From Deinococcus sp. Marseille-Q6407 (GTDB taxonomy: Bacteria; Deinococcota; Deinococci; Deinococcales; Deinococcaceae): a DNA stretch of 64,000 bases. Below, piece after piece: positions 11,476-22,180 of this stretch (the first letter of the stretch is position 1; the number at the start of each line of letters is the position of its first letter). Below the pieces are notes generated by a model. It ran no database searches. It saw only the letters and a program-made list of their open reading frames with translations, and was not told the DNA's origin. The position numbers and the translations under genes were made by a program. The stretch lies in assembly GCF_946848805.1 (NCBI RefSeq), contig NZ_CAMPFU010000002.1, forward strand, positions 967,369 through 1,031,368. The letters are read 5' to 3'.

Positions 11476-11559
11476 CGGGGAGAGCTTCTGTCACGGGCCA
11501 GCGGGGACGGAAACTTGCAGGGCCGCTGTGCTGTAGGGCCCCTGTGAGAAAGCTGCGGC

Positions 11560-11572
11560 TAGACTGCCAGGC
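11560..11572 (+). promoter_or_regulatory. Leaderless-type promoter of the 130-aa membrane protein gene
   Basis: TAGACT at 11560-11565 is seven bases before the ATG at 11573. Confidence 0.65.
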
Positions 11573-11965
11573 ATGTTGGGCAAGCGCCGTCCCTCGCCTC
11601 TGGTCATCCTCGTGCTCAGCCTGCTGCTGGGCGTGCTGACCGCCGCCCTCGCCTACCGCGCCGCCAGCGCGGGGAGCTGGCTGCCTGCCGTGCTGTGGGG
11701 ACTGCTGACCGTCTGGCTGGTGGCCGACGCCCTGCGGGCCTTTGGCTGGACCAAGCATGGCCGCTCTCTAAACCCGCCTGCCCAGGCAACCCAGCGCCCG
11801 GCCCCGCCTACGGCACCTCAGCCTGGCGCACCACTGGACCCGGCGCACAACACAGCTGTGAACAATCCACTGCTGCACAGCCCGCTGTCACACAACGCTG
11901 CACCGCAGCAGGAAAATGGCGACCACGCCGCATCCCGGCCCCAGAGCACCGACCGGCTGGACTGA
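11573..11965 (+). CDS. Hypothetical small membrane protein, 130 aa
   Basis: Not recognised as a known family. Two hydrophobic helices occupy residues ~9-28 (SPLVILVLSLLLGVLTAALA) and ~35-55 (WLPAVLWGLLTVWLVADAL). A proline-, glutamine- and asparagine-rich tail follows that is probably disordered and cytoplasmic. The clear promoter and start support expression. It lies between coaBC (divergent) and ftsH, but nothing ties its function to either. Confidence 0.65.
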   Translation: MLGKRRPSPLVILVLSLLLGVLTAALAYRAASAGSWLPAVLWGLLTVWLVADALRAFGWTKHGRSLNPPAQATQRPAPPTAPQPGAPLDPAHNTAVNNPLLHSPLSHNAAPQQENGDHAASRPQSTDRLD

Positions 11966-12228
11966 GTCAGCTGCACCTATGTGCCGGCAGCCCGCTCCAA
12001 GCGCCTGCACCCATGCGCCCCATGACCGCAAAGATAAGCCCGGTTCCCGGCCGGTTAAGGAAACCGTCAAGCTCCGGCCGCCGCGCCGGGTGTCTTTTGC
12101 CCCTATCTCTTAACAGGGGGTTGGTAGACTGACGCCACTGACCTGACCGGCCGCCAGCAAGGCTGCGCAGGCCCCCGATAAGGCGGGGCATCCCGCGGGT
12201 CATTTCTTCACTCCCCAGAGGTCCTTTC

Positions 12229-14130
<1,902 letters not shown>

Positions 14131-14160
14131 GTCACTCACTCCCACCCCTGACCAAAGCAG

Positions 14161-14190
14161 CCCGTACCTTCCCCAGGTACGGGTTTTCTG
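14161..14190 (+). terminator. Rho-independent terminator of ftsH
   Basis: CCCGTACC (14161-14168) pairs perfectly with GGTACGGG (14176-14183), followed by TTTTCTG. Confidence 0.88.
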
Positions 14191-14235
14191 CTGTCTGGCA
14201 GCGCTGCACGCAGAAACGCTGACAAACGGATGGAC

Positions 14236-14246
14236 TACAGTGACCT
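14236..14246 (+). promoter_or_regulatory. Leaderless-type promoter of the metY-like gene
   Basis: TACAGT at 14236-14241 is five bases before the ATG at 14247. Confidence 0.6.
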
Positions 14247-15542
14247 ATGGGGAACGATCAAGACTGTCCGGTGCCGACCACCCACTCCCACTCTGGAGAG
14301 CCGAACCCGGCCGCACCCGGCTGGGGCTACGCCACCCGCGCGGTACAGAGCGCGATTCCGCGCGGCCTGGGCCAGAGCATCGGCCTGCCGGTTCATACGG
14401 CGGCCGCGTTTCAGTTCGAGAATCTGGAACAGGCACAGGAAGAATTCGCCGGTGGCGGCGGCCTGAGTTACGCCCGGATGCAGAACCCGACCGTGCAGCA
14501 GCTCGAAGAACGCCTCAGCAGCCTCGAAGGCGCCGCGCATACCCTGGCGCTTTCCAGCGGTCAGGCGGCCACCTTCACGGCACTGATGAGCGTGTGCCGG
14601 GCCGGCGATCATATCGTCTCGGCGGCCACGCTGTTCGGCGGCTCGGCCGGGTTGCTGCAAAATGTCTTGCCGCTGATGGGCATCGAGACGACCTTTACCG
14701 ACGGCAGCCCCGCAGCGATGCAGGCGGCGCTGCGCCCGAGTACCCGGGTACTGTGGGCCGAGATGATTTCGAATCCCAGCGGCGACGTGGCCGACGTGAG
14801 TGGCCTGGCGGAGGTGGCACACGCCGCCGGCGCCCTGCTGGCGATTGACAACACGGTGGGCGGCGCCGGCTACCTGGTGCGCCCGCTGGAACACGGCGCC
14901 GACATGAGCGTGCAGAGCCTGACCAAATGGGCCGGTGGGCACGGCAGCGTCATGGGCGGCAGCATCAGCGTAGGCCACGGCGCGGACCTGAGCCGCAATC
15001 CCATTTTTACCGGGGGCGGAGGGCGCAGCCCGCTGGCCCTGCACGGCGAGCAGGCACTGGCGCAGTGGCAGCGCTGGCTGGGCGCCAGTCAGCTGGGCAT
15101 GACCCTGGCGCCCCATTCGGCTTTTCTGCTGGGACAGGGACTGGAAACGGTGGGCGTGCGGCTGGACCGCGAGTGCGCCACGGCGCAGGCCCTGGCCGAG
15201 TGGCTGGCCGAACAGGAGAAGGTCAGCGCCGTGAGCTACTGCGGGCTGCCGGGCCACCCTTCGTATGAGCGGGCGCAGTGTTATCTGCCGCATGGCAAGG
15301 GCGCCATCCTGACTTTTGACGTGCCGGACCCTTCACGGTTCCTGAGCCGGCTGGGGCTGCTGCGTATCGCTCCCAACCTGGGCGACACCCGCACTCTGGT
15401 GGTGCATCCCTGGACCACCACCCACGGCCGGGTGCCCGAGGAAGCGCGCCGCGCTGCCGGTGTCAGCCCGCAGACCATCCGGATGACGGTGGGCCTGGAA
15501 GAACTGGCCGACCTGCAGGCCGATATCGAACAGGCACTCTGA
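14247..15542 (+). CDS. O-acetylhomoserine sulfhydrylase-type PLP enzyme (MetY-like)
   Basis: Enzymes of the Cys/Met metabolism PLP family make homocysteine or methionine precursors from activated homoserine. The 431 residues include LSYARMQNPTVQQLEERLSSLEG, LALSSGQAATFTALMS (cofactor phosphate contact), and the Schiff-base lysine K227 in SVQSLTKWAGGHGSVMGG. A C-terminal block GDTRTLVVHPWTTTHGRV carries the substrate carboxylate-binding arginine. The overall pattern (GYATRAVQ start, TKWAGGHG, PIFTGGGGRSPL) favours O-acetylhomoserine aminocarboxypropyltransferase over cystathionine gamma-synthase, but members of this family are hard to separate by sequence. Confidence 0.85.
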   Translation: MGNDQDCPVPTTHSHSGEPNPAAPGWGYATRAVQSAIPRGLGQSIGLPVHTAAAFQFENLEQAQEEFAGGGGLSYARMQNPTVQQLEERLSSLEGAAHTLALSSGQAATFTALMSVCRAGDHIVSAATLFGGSAGLLQNVLPLMGIETTFTDGSPAAMQAALRPSTRVLWAEMISNPSGDVADVSGLAEVAHAAGALLAIDNTVGGAGYLVRPLEHGADMSVQSLTKWAGGHGSVMGGSISVGHGADLSRNPIFTGGGGRSPLALHGEQALAQWQRWLGASQLGMTLAPHSAFLLGQGLETVGVRLDRECATAQALAEWLAEQEKVSAVSYCGLPGHPSYERAQCYLPHGKGAILTFDVPDPSRFLSRLGLLRIAPNLGDTRTLVVHPWTTTHGRVPEEARRAAGVSPQTIRMTVGLEELADLQADIEQAL

Positions 15543-15684
15543 CTCCGGGCAGCGGCGCTGAGATTGGCCGGCTGGCCCCCAGCTCCGCCTGCAAGGCTGG
15601 CCGGCGTCCTCTAGACTGCCGGTACCCTAACATCATTTTGTTTCGCTGAAGAACCCGCCCCATCCCACCGACTGGAGACTCCCT

Positions 15685-16827
15685 ATGACCGGACCCCGAC
15701 CCACCACCCTCGAAGACGCCGCCACTCGCCCTGCGCCCACCGCCGATACCGTGCAGGGCCGCTACGCTACCGGCGAAGGTTCCCGCCCCCGCAGCGCCGC
15801 CGAGCGCGAACAGATCATGCAGAACCTGCGCTTTGGGAGCGATTTCAGCGACCATATGGCCTCGGCACGCTGGACCGCCGAGACCGGCTGGAGCGAGCTG
15901 CAATTGCTGCCCTACGGCCCCATTCCGCTGGACCCCAGCGCCAACGTGCTGCATTACGCCCAGGAAGTGTTCGAGGGCCTCAAGGCCTACCGGCACGCCG
16001 ACGGCAGCATCTGGCTGTTCCGGCCGATGTTCAATGCCGAGCGGCTGGCAGCGTCCTGCCGGCGGATGGCGCTGCCCGAACTGCCGGCCGAGGATTTCCT
16101 GGCCAGCCTGGTGGACCTGATCCGGGCCGACCACGAGTACGTGCCGCACGTGGAAGGCGGCAGCCTGTACCTGCGACCTTTCATCTTCGGTGACGGCGCG
16201 GGGCTGGGGGTCAAGCCCAGCGCCTCGGCGCGGTATCTGTGCATTGCCAGCCCCAGCGGGCCGTATTTCAAGAACGGCTTTGCACCGGTCAGCATCTGGG
16301 TCACCCAGCAGTACCACCGCGCCGGCCCCGGCGGTATCGGCGCCGCCAAGACCGGCGGCAACTACGCCGCGTCGCTGCTGCCGCAGCAGGAAGCTCAGGC
16401 CCAGGGCTACGAGCAGGTCTGTTACCTGGACAGCGTGCATGGCACCAACCTGGAAGAACTGGGCGGCATGAACGTGTTCGTGGTGCGCCGCGACGGCACG
16501 GTGCAAACACCCGGGCTGACCGGCACCATCCTAGAAGGCGGCACCCGCTCGGCCATCATCCAGCTGCTGCGCGGCGCGGGCCGGCAGGTCGAGGAAACGG
16601 CCATCAATTTTGAAGCGCTGGTGCAGGACATCCGCAGCGGCGAGGTGTCGGAGATGTTCGCCTGCGGCACGGCGGCGGTGGTCACGCCCATCGGCCGGCT
16701 GGGCTTTGAAGGCGGCGAGGTGGAACTGGCGCAGGGAGCAGTGACCGCCGAGATTTATGACACCCTGACCGGCATTCAGTACGGCCGACAGGAGGACCGG
16801 CACGGCTGGATGTACCGGGTGATGTAA
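15685..16827 (+). CDS. ilvE: Branched-chain amino acid aminotransferase
   Basis: This fold-type IV PLP enzyme moves the amino group between glutamate and the keto acids of leucine, isoleucine and valine. The 380 residues place it with the longer BCAT group rather than the ~300-residue E. coli form. Seen are [20 protein letters not shown], the substrate arginine region [19 protein letters not shown], the PLP lysine K222 in [13 protein letters not shown], and the cofactor-binding TLEGGTRS equivalent [21 protein letters not shown] upstream of the ATG acts as ribosome binding site. It precedes a NUDIX-IMPACT pair but is probably separate from it. Confidence 0.93.
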   Translation: MTGPRPTTLEDAATRPAPTADTVQGRYATGEGSRPRSAAEREQIMQNLRFGSDFSDHMASARWTAETGWSELQLLPYGPIPLDPSANVLHYAQEVFEGLKAYRHADGSIWLFRPMFNAERLAASCRRMALPELPAEDFLASLVDLIRADHEYVPHVEGGSLYLRPFIFGDGAGLGVKPSASARYLCIASPSGPYFKNGFAPVSIWVTQQYHRAGPGGIGAAKTGGNYAASLLPQQEAQAQGYEQVCYLDSVHGTNLEELGGMNVFVVRRDGTVQTPGLTGTILEGGTRSAIIQLLRGAGRQVEETAINFEALVQDIRSGEVSEMFACGTAAVVTPIGRLGFEGGEVELAQGAVTAEIYDTLTGIQYGRQEDRHGWMYRVM

Positions 16828-16840
16828 GGCCCGCTTCTGC

Positions 16841-16851
16841 TAGCCTGAACC
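16841..16851 (+). promoter_or_regulatory. Leaderless-type promoter of the NUDIX gene
   Basis: TAGCCT at 16841-16846 is five bases before the ATG at 16852. Confidence 0.55.
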
Positions 16852-17445
16852 ATGAGTTTTCAGCCCCATCCGAGCTGGGCCCGGCTGACCGAGGACAAGC
16901 AGCAGCCCTGGCAGACGCTGAGCAGCCAGGAACTCGCCGGGCCGCCCCGCCGCGTGTTGCAGGACCGGGTACAGGTGCGCCCCGGCGTGGAAACCGACTA
17001 TCAGTACCGCCCGCGTGGGCACCAGGCCGTATTCGTGTTGCCGGTGACGGAAGCCGGCGAAGCGGTGCTGATCCGGCAATACCGCTATCCGCTGCGGGCC
17101 ACCATCACCGAGATCGTGGCCGGCGGCGTGGAGCGTGGCGAGGCCCCGCTGGACGCCGCCGCACGCGAGCTGAAAGAGGAAGTGGGCGGCGAGGCGGCCG
17201 AGTGGGTGGCGCTGCCGGGCTTTTACACGCAGCCCAGCATCAGCGGGGTGGTGTTTCTGCCGCTGCTGGCACTGGGTGTACGCCTGGGCGACACGGCGCA
17301 CGAGGCCACCGAAACCATCGAGCGGTTCACCGTGCCGCTGGCGGAAGCCTACGCCCGGCTGGCACGCGGCGAGATTCAGGACGGCAGCAGTTGTCTGGTG
17401 CTGTGGCAGGCGCGGGCCGAACTGGAGCGCCGGGGCCTGCTGTGA
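16852..17445 (+). CDS. NUDIX hydrolase, ADP-ribose pyrophosphatase type
   Basis: This 197-residue enzyme probably hydrolyses ADP-ribose or a related nucleoside diphosphate derivative to AMP plus a phosphate ester. The NUDIX box is complete: [20 protein letters not shown] followed by VGG, with the metal-binding REXXEE core. Upstream, [20 protein letters not shown] is the usual ADP-ribose pyrophosphatase pattern. It ends in a 4-base overlap (GTGA) with the following gene, so the two are translationally coupled. Confidence 0.92.
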   Translation: MSFQPHPSWARLTEDKQQPWQTLSSQELAGPPRRVLQDRVQVRPGVETDYQYRPRGHQAVFVLPVTEAGEAVLIRQYRYPLRATITEIVAGGVERGEAPLDAAARELKEEVGGEAAEWVALPGFYTQPSISGVVFLPLLALGVRLGDTAHEATETIERFTVPLAEAYARLARGEIQDGSSCLVLWQARAELERRGLL

Positions 17446-18077
17446 CCGACATCGCCCGGCTGCCCGACCCTTTTACCACCCTGGCGGCTCCGCACCGCTG
17501 CGGCAGCGTGATCGAGAACAGCGAGTTCCTGGCTTATGCCCGCCGCGCCGACACCCCGCAGGACGCGCTGGCTTTTCTGGCCGAAGTGCGCGCCAAATAC
17601 CCGGACGCCACCCACCACTGCTGGGCTTACCGCATCGGCGAGCTATACCGCTTCAACGACGACGGCGAACCGGGCGGCACGGCAGGTGCGCCTATCCTGC
17701 GGGCCATCGAGGGCCAGGAGCTGCAACACGTGATGGTGGTGGTGGTGCGCTATTACGGCGGCGTCAAGCTGGGCACCGGCGGGCTGGCGCGGGCCTACGG
17801 CGGCGGCGCGGCCGAGGTGCTGCGGACCGCCCAGCACCTCGTGGTGCGGCCCCGGCTGCAAGCCACGGTCAGCGTGGGTTTTGCCGAGCAGGGCGCCCTG
17901 TACCACCTGCTGGACACTTGGGACGTGATCAAGGGCGAGGAAGCTTACACACCCGAAGGCGTAACGCTGCCGCTGCAGCTTTACCCTGAGGACGAGGCCA
18001 GCTTCGCTCAGGCGCTGGAAGACGCCACCCGTGGCAGCGGCGTGCTGGACGTGCTGGGGATGGCGGAGGAAAGCTGA
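17442..18077 (+). CDS. IMPACT/YigZ family protein
   Basis: YigZ-family proteins have an N-terminal UPF0029 (IMPACT) domain and a C-terminal DUF1949 domain. Eukaryotic IMPACT restrains the amino acid starvation kinase GCN2, and the bacterial role is not settled. In these 211 residues the first domain shows [24 protein letters not shown], the glycine-rich [14 protein letters not shown] and [20 protein letters not shown]. The GTG start at 17442 overlaps the NUDIX stop codon, and the alignment begins at that residue. Confidence 0.9.
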   Translation: MTDIARLPDPFTTLAAPHRCGSVIENSEFLAYARRADTPQDALAFLAEVRAKYPDATHHCWAYRIGELYRFNDDGEPGGTAGAPILRAIEGQELQHVMVVVVRYYGGVKLGTGGLARAYGGGAAEVLRTAQHLVVRPRLQATVSVGFAEQGALYHLLDTWDVIKGEEAYTPEGVTLPLQLYPEDEASFAQALEDATRGSGVLDVLGMAEES

Positions 18078-18109
18078 GGCGCCGGCCTTCCTGCCGCCCC
18101 TGACGCAGC

Positions 18110-19399
18110 CTACTTCTGGCTGCTCTTTTCTCTCAGCCACTTCACCAAGTCCCGCAGCGGTTCTTGGGCAATCGGCGCGAAATCATCGGCCACCAGGCTG
18201 GTGGCCGGCCCCAGGCTGTGGCCCAGGCCAGGATACAGGCGCACTGTGCTGTCCACCCTGGCCGCGTCCAGCGCTTCCGTCAGGCGCGGCAGGTAAGCGG
18301 CGGGCGTGTTGGCGTCGTTGGTGCCTTGCAGGACCAGCACCGGCACCTTCAGCTGCGGCGCCTGAGCGGTCACGCTGGGCAGCGCCCGCGCCGGGCTGTA
18401 GATGTTCAGGAATCCGGCAGGCGAGTTCAGCTGCGTCGCCAGGCTCTGCCGCGCCCCGGTCAGGTACTCGCTGTCCAGATCAATCACGCCATTTCCATCA
18501 CGGTCGGCAGCGGGGTTGAGTTTGGGCGCGCCGCCCGTAAAGCTGCTGGGGTCTAGTGCAAAGCCCACGGCGTTGCGGGCCACCAGGCCGGCGCCCGGCG
18601 CGGCCAGCACGGCGGCCAGATTCTCGGCACTCAGGCCGCCAGGAGCCACCTGGCGCAGATAAGGCAACTGCACATCGGTCAGCTGGGCTTCAAAGAGTTC
18701 AGGCCAGTCCAGCGCCACCGGCCCCTGCACGATCAGGCCCGCCACATCGGGGTTGCGGCGCACCAGTTCGGCAGCCACAGTGCTGCCTTCGCTCCAGCCA
18801 TACACATAAATCTGCTTCGGGTCTATGCAGGGGTTGTGGCGCATGGTGTCCAGAGCGGTCTGGGCGTCGGCCAGGAAGGTGTTCAGGTCAGCTTGGCCGT
18901 AAAAGCGGGCATAGTCCACCTGACCGGGGCCGCTCACATAACGCTTGTTGTAGCGCAGGCTGGCAATGCCGCTCTGCCCCAGCGCCTGCGAGATGTCCTT
19001 GAAGATGCTGGACACGACCTGTCCCTGCGGCCCGGTGTAGGTAAAGTCCATATCGGCCGGGCTGGAGCCGTGAATCAGCAGGACGGCGGGTACGCGGCCG
19101 CTGGCCTGGGGCTGCGCCGGATAAGTCCACTGCGCCGGACTCTGGAAGTCGCCCAGGGCGAGGGTGGTGTTCTCGGTCTGGACTGCGGGGGCCTGAGGAG
19201 CAGAGGGCTGAGGAGCAGGAGACCGAGGAGCAGAGACCGTGCCCGCCGGCTCCGCACGGCGCAGAGGTAAAGCGGGGATAGAGGCAGCCGAAACCATCGT
19301 TCCAGACGCAGCCACAGGAGCGGAGCTGCCGCCGCCCGCCAGGGCAGAAGCCGGCCACAGGGCCAGTGTCAGAGCCATCCAATATGTCATTTTGGGCAT
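18110..19399 (-). CDS. Exported alpha/beta-hydrolase with an EF-hand-like insert
   Basis: The 429-residue protein begins with a signal peptide (WMALTLALWPASALAGGG). A Pro/Ala-rich linker of ~60 residues follows, then a hydrolase domain from about residue 75. The oxyanion/strand segment VPAVLLIHGSSPADMD, the nucleophile motif GWSEGS, the acid in LQGTNDANTP and the histidine in GLGHSLGP make a full Ser-Asp-His triad. Between them lies DRDGNGVIDLDSE, which has the spacing of an EF-hand calcium loop. It is probably a periplasmic or secreted esterase or acyl-aminoacyl-peptidase-like enzyme. The substrate is unknown. Confidence 0.85.
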   Translation of the reverse strand: MPKMTYWMALTLALWPASALAGGGSSAPVAASGTMVSAASIPALPLRRAEPAGTVSAPRSPAPQPSAPQAPAVQTENTTLALGDFQSPAQWTYPAQPQASGRVPAVLLIHGSSPADMDFTYTGPQGQVVSSIFKDISQALGQSGIASLRYNKRYVSGPGQVDYARFYGQADLNTFLADAQTALDTMRHNPCIDPKQIYVYGWSEGSTVAAELVRRNPDVAGLIVQGPVALDWPELFEAQLTDVQLPYLRQVAPGGLSAENLAAVLAAPGAGLVARNAVGFALDPSSFTGGAPKLNPAADRDGNGVIDLDSEYLTGARQSLATQLNSPAGFLNIYSPARALPSVTAQAPQLKVPVLVLQGTNDANTPAAYLPRLTEALDAARVDSTVRLYPGLGHSLGPATSLVADDFAPIAQEPLRDLVKWLREKSSQK

Positions 19400-19410
19400 G
19401 CTGCAGTGTA
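19400..19410 (-). promoter_or_regulatory. Leaderless-type promoter of the exported hydrolase gene
   Basis: TACACT on the minus strand (19410-19405) is five bases before the ATG at 19399. Confidence 0.6.
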
Positions 19411-19476
19411 AGGAGCGCCCGGGGGCGTGGGATAAGAGCGGCTGCGGGCTGTGGGCTGTGCCTCGCCCCCTCTGCC

Positions 19477-20820
19477 CTATTTCCCCACGCAGAAGTTGCG
19501 AAAGACGGCGTCCACCACGTCGTCCTTCACGTCGCGGCCGGTCAGCTCCGCAAGTGCCAGCAGCGCTTCTTCCAGCTCGATGGAGGCCAGGTCGTCGGGA
19601 AGCGACTGCGCCAGCTGCACATGCTCCAGCGCCCGGCGGGCAGCGTCGGCCTGCCGCTCGCTGCCCAGCCAGGCTTCACTGCGGGAGGCGTCGCCCAGCA
19701 ACTCGGCCTGGAGCCGCTCCCGCAGTTCCGGCAGGCCCTCGCCGGTCTGGGCGCTGACCGGCAGGCAGGCGGGGTCGTCCCATGCGGCCAGCAGGTCGGC
19801 CTTGGTGCGCAGGTGAATGGCCCGCGCGCCGGCCGGTAGGGTCAGCGGCAGCGCTTCACGCGGCTGCGAGCCGTCGCTGAGGGTAAGCACCAGGTCGGCG
19901 CCTTCGGCCAGGGCGTAGGCCTGCCGCACCCCGGCCGCTTCCACCACGTCTGCGGTATCGCGCAGGCCGGCAGTGTCTACCAGCGTGACCGGCACTCCGG
20001 CCAGCGAGAGGCCCGCTTCCAGATAATCGCGGGTGGTGCCCGCAATCGGCGTGACGATCGAGCGTTCGTAGCCCAGCAGCGCATTCAGCAGGCTGGATTT
20101 GCCGGCGTTGGGCGCCCCGACCAAGGCGATGCGGGCACCCTGATTCGCCGCCCGCCCGGCCTGCGCGGTGCCCAGCAGGGCTTCCAGTTCGGCGGCGGCG
20201 CGGGCCAGCGGGGCCTGGCGCTCCGCTTCCGGCACGCCCTCGTCGGGGTAGTCCAGCAGCGCGGCGATGCTGGACAGAGTCAGGGTCAGGTCGCGGGCGA
20301 TGGCGTCTACCCGCTCGCCCAGCGCCCCCGACAGCCCCAGGGTGGCCTGCCGGCGGGCGGTGTCGGTGCTGGATTCCACCAGATTCAGCACCGCTTCGGC
20401 CTGGGTCAGGTCCAGCCGGCCGGCCAGATAGGCCCGCAGCGTGAACTCGCCGGGCCGGGCAGGGCGAGCACCCAGCTCCAGCGAACGGGTCAGCACCTCG
20501 GCCAGCACGGCGGGGCTGCCGTGGGTCTGGAATTCGGCCACGTCCTCGCCGGTGTAGGAATGCGGACCCCGGAAAATCAGACACAGGCCCTCGTCCAGCA
20601 CCTCGCCCTGCGCGTCCAGCAGGTGTCCGAACAGGAAACGGCCGCCCGGCGTGGCCGAAGGCTGGCAGCGACCCCGGAAGAGCCGGTCGGCCAGCGGCAG
20701 GGCCTGCGGGCCGCTGACCCGCACCACCCCCACCCCCGCATGCCCCGGCGCCGTCGCCACGGCGGCGATGGTGTCACTGAGGCCCGAGCGGGAAGCCGTG
20801 CGGGGAAAAAGGTGCGTCAT
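19477..20820 (-). CDS. mnmE: tRNA uridine-5-carboxymethylaminomethyl modification GTPase MnmE
   Basis: MnmE works with MnmG to put the carboxymethylaminomethyl group on wobble U34 of certain tRNAs. The 447 residues show the N-terminal folate-binding domain ([40 protein letters not shown]) and a helical domain. An inserted G domain carries [30 protein letters not shown] and a TKADLL-type specificity motif. The protein ends FCVGK, the conserved C-terminal CxGK with its catalytic cysteine. mnmG is not in the window. The gene is intact. Confidence 0.97.
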   Translation of the reverse strand: MTHLFPRTASRSGLSDTIAAVATAPGHAGVGVVRVSGPQALPLADRLFRGRCQPSATPGGRFLFGHLLDAQGEVLDEGLCLIFRGPHSYTGEDVAEFQTHGSPAVLAEVLTRSLELGARPARPGEFTLRAYLAGRLDLTQAEAVLNLVESSTDTARRQATLGLSGALGERVDAIARDLTLTLSSIAALLDYPDEGVPEAERQAPLARAAAELEALLGTAQAGRAANQGARIALVGAPNAGKSSLLNALLGYERSIVTPIAGTTRDYLEAGLSLAGVPVTLVDTAGLRDTADVVEAAGVRQAYALAEGADLVLTLSDGSQPREALPLTLPAGARAIHLRTKADLLAAWDDPACLPVSAQTGEGLPELRERLQAELLGDASRSEAWLGSERQADAARRALEHVQLAQSLPDDLASIELEEALLALAELTGRDVKDDVVDAVFRNFCVGK

Positions 20821-20833
20821 GCTTCACAGGGTA
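20821..20833 (-). promoter_or_regulatory. Leaderless-type promoter of mnmE
   Basis: TACCCT on the minus strand (20833-20828) is seven bases before the ATG at 20820. Confidence 0.6.
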
Positions 20834-20837
20834 ACGC

Positions 20838-20866
20838 TTGCCAACAAATGAGAACCGTGCTAAGAT
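20838..20866 (+). promoter_or_regulatory. Promoter of tRNA-Ala(TGC)
   Basis: TTGCCA (20838-20843) and TAAGAT (20861-20866) are 17 bases apart, 13 bases ahead of the tRNA. Confidence 0.75.
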
Positions 20867-20879
20867 TCTTCAGCGCTGA

Positions 20880-20954
<75 letters not shown>

Positions 20955-20959
20955 GATGG

Positions 20960-20998
20960 ACCGCCGTTTCCAACCGGGAGCGGCGGTTGTCTTTTGTT
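20960..20998 (+). terminator. Terminator of tRNA-Ala
   Basis: ACCGCCG (20960-20966) pairs with CGGCGGT (20981-20987), followed by TGTCTTTTGTTT. Confidence 0.75.
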
Positions 20999-21063
20999 TC
21001 CCGCGCCGCTAAGCCATCTGGCGCATTCCTCTTCCGGGCCCGGCACGCTAGCTTCAGTCCCTG

Positions 21064-21612
21064 ATGCTCAAACCTCATCCACGGCGAATCCTTGTCATCG
21101 GCACCACCGGCAGCGGCAAGACCACCCTGGCCCGCGAACTGGGGCGGGTGCTGGGGCTTCCCCACGCCGAGCAGGACGCCTGGCAGCATCTGGCTGGCTG
21201 GCAGGAAGCGCCGCTTGCAGAGTTCCGCGCCGCCGTGGACGCCTTTACCGCGCAGGACGCCTGGGTGATGGACGGCAACTACACCAAAGCGCAGGACATC
21301 AGCTGGCCGCGTGCGGACACCGTGGTGTGGCTGGACTACCCAGCTCCGGTGGTGTTCTGGCGGCTGCTGACGCGCACGCTGCGGCGGATGTGGACGCGTG
21401 AGGAACTCTGGAACGGCAACCGGGAGCAGTGGCAGACCCTGCTGGCACGCGACGGCATTCTGCGCTGGTTCTTCAAAACTCACTGGAAACGGAGGCGCAC
21501 CACGCCCCGCCAGCTGGCCCGCTCTCCCCACCTGGACGTGATGCGGCTGCGCTCGCCGGCGCAGACCCGGCGCTGGGTGGGGCGGCTGGCCCGCTTCCAC
21601 AGCGCTGTCTGA
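21064..21612 (+). CDS. P-loop nucleotide kinase-like protein (FlaR/topology-modulation type)
   Basis: The 182-residue cytosolic protein has a Walker A motif near residues 12-20 (VIGTTGSGKTTLARELG). It shares the layout of the adenylate-kinase-like proteins annotated as DNA topology modulation protein FlaR: DAWVMDGNYTKAQDI and VVWLDYPAPVVFWRLLTRTLRR, with a basic C-terminal half. The natural substrate of this family is not established. TAGCTT lies nine bases before the ATG. It sits alone between tRNA-Ala and a small exported protein gene. Confidence 0.8.
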   Translation: MLKPHPRRILVIGTTGSGKTTLARELGRVLGLPHAEQDAWQHLAGWQEAPLAEFRAAVDAFTAQDAWVMDGNYTKAQDISWPRADTVVWLDYPAPVVFWRLLTRTLRRMWTREELWNGNREQWQTLLARDGILRWFFKTHWKRRRTTPRQLARSPHLDVMRLRSPAQTRRWVGRLARFHSAV

Positions 21613-21662
21613 CAGCCCGGCACTTTACTCAGCTGCCCAACGCTGCGGTGCAGAACAGACGC

Positions 21663-21674
21663 TAGCCTGGGCCC
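21663..21674 (+). promoter_or_regulatory. Leaderless-type promoter of the 160-aa exported protein gene
   Basis: TAGCCT at 21663-21668 is six bases before the ATG at 21675. Confidence 0.55.
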
Positions 21675-22157
21675 ATGCGCCCTTTCCTGCTGCCCCGCCT
21701 CGTGCCGTCCCTGGCGCTGCTGATCAGCCTGCCCGGCGCTCTGGCGGCTCCCAGCGACAATGCCGCATTCGTGAACCAACAGATTGCGGCGGGCCACTAC
21801 CACGCCCGGACTCGCGTCTGGCGGGACCCCTGTGGCGGCCGTCAGGAAGCGCGGACCTTCTGGCGCGATGGGCGCGGCACGCTGCGGCGTTTCCGGAAGG
21901 TGGAGTTGGGCGGCGCAGCGCGGACCGAGTGGAACTTCTGGCTGGACTGGGCCGGGCGGCAGAACCAGGTCACGCAGGAGCGCTGGCAGGCGGGGCGGCG
22001 GCTCAGCCGTATTCAGCTGGACTATGACCGCGCCGGGAACCTCGTTCAGGCCAGCGCCCAGCCTGCACAGAGCCGGGCCGCCATTCTGCGGGCGCTGCCA
22101 CCCCAGCAGGTGCAGTATGTCTGGGCCTCGCGGGAAGCGGCGCTGAGCTGCGAGTAG
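21675..22157 (+). CDS. Hypothetical exported protein, 160 aa
   Basis: Not recognised. A signal peptide (LVPSLALLISLPGALAAP) is followed by a small basic domain rich in Arg, Trp and Gln. It has two cysteines, one near residue 53 (WRDPCGG) and one at the penultimate position (SCE), which could form a disulfide. It is convergent with the ABC-2 permease gene. Confidence 0.6.
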   Translation: MRPFLLPRLVPSLALLISLPGALAAPSDNAAFVNQQIAAGHYHARTRVWRDPCGGRQEARTFWRDGRGTLRRFRKVELGGAARTEWNFWLDWAGRQNQVTQERWQAGRRLSRIQLDYDRAGNLVQASAQPAQSRAAILRALPPQQVQYVWASREAALSCE

Positions 22158-22180
22158 GCAGTTTCCGGCCCGGCAGGCGC

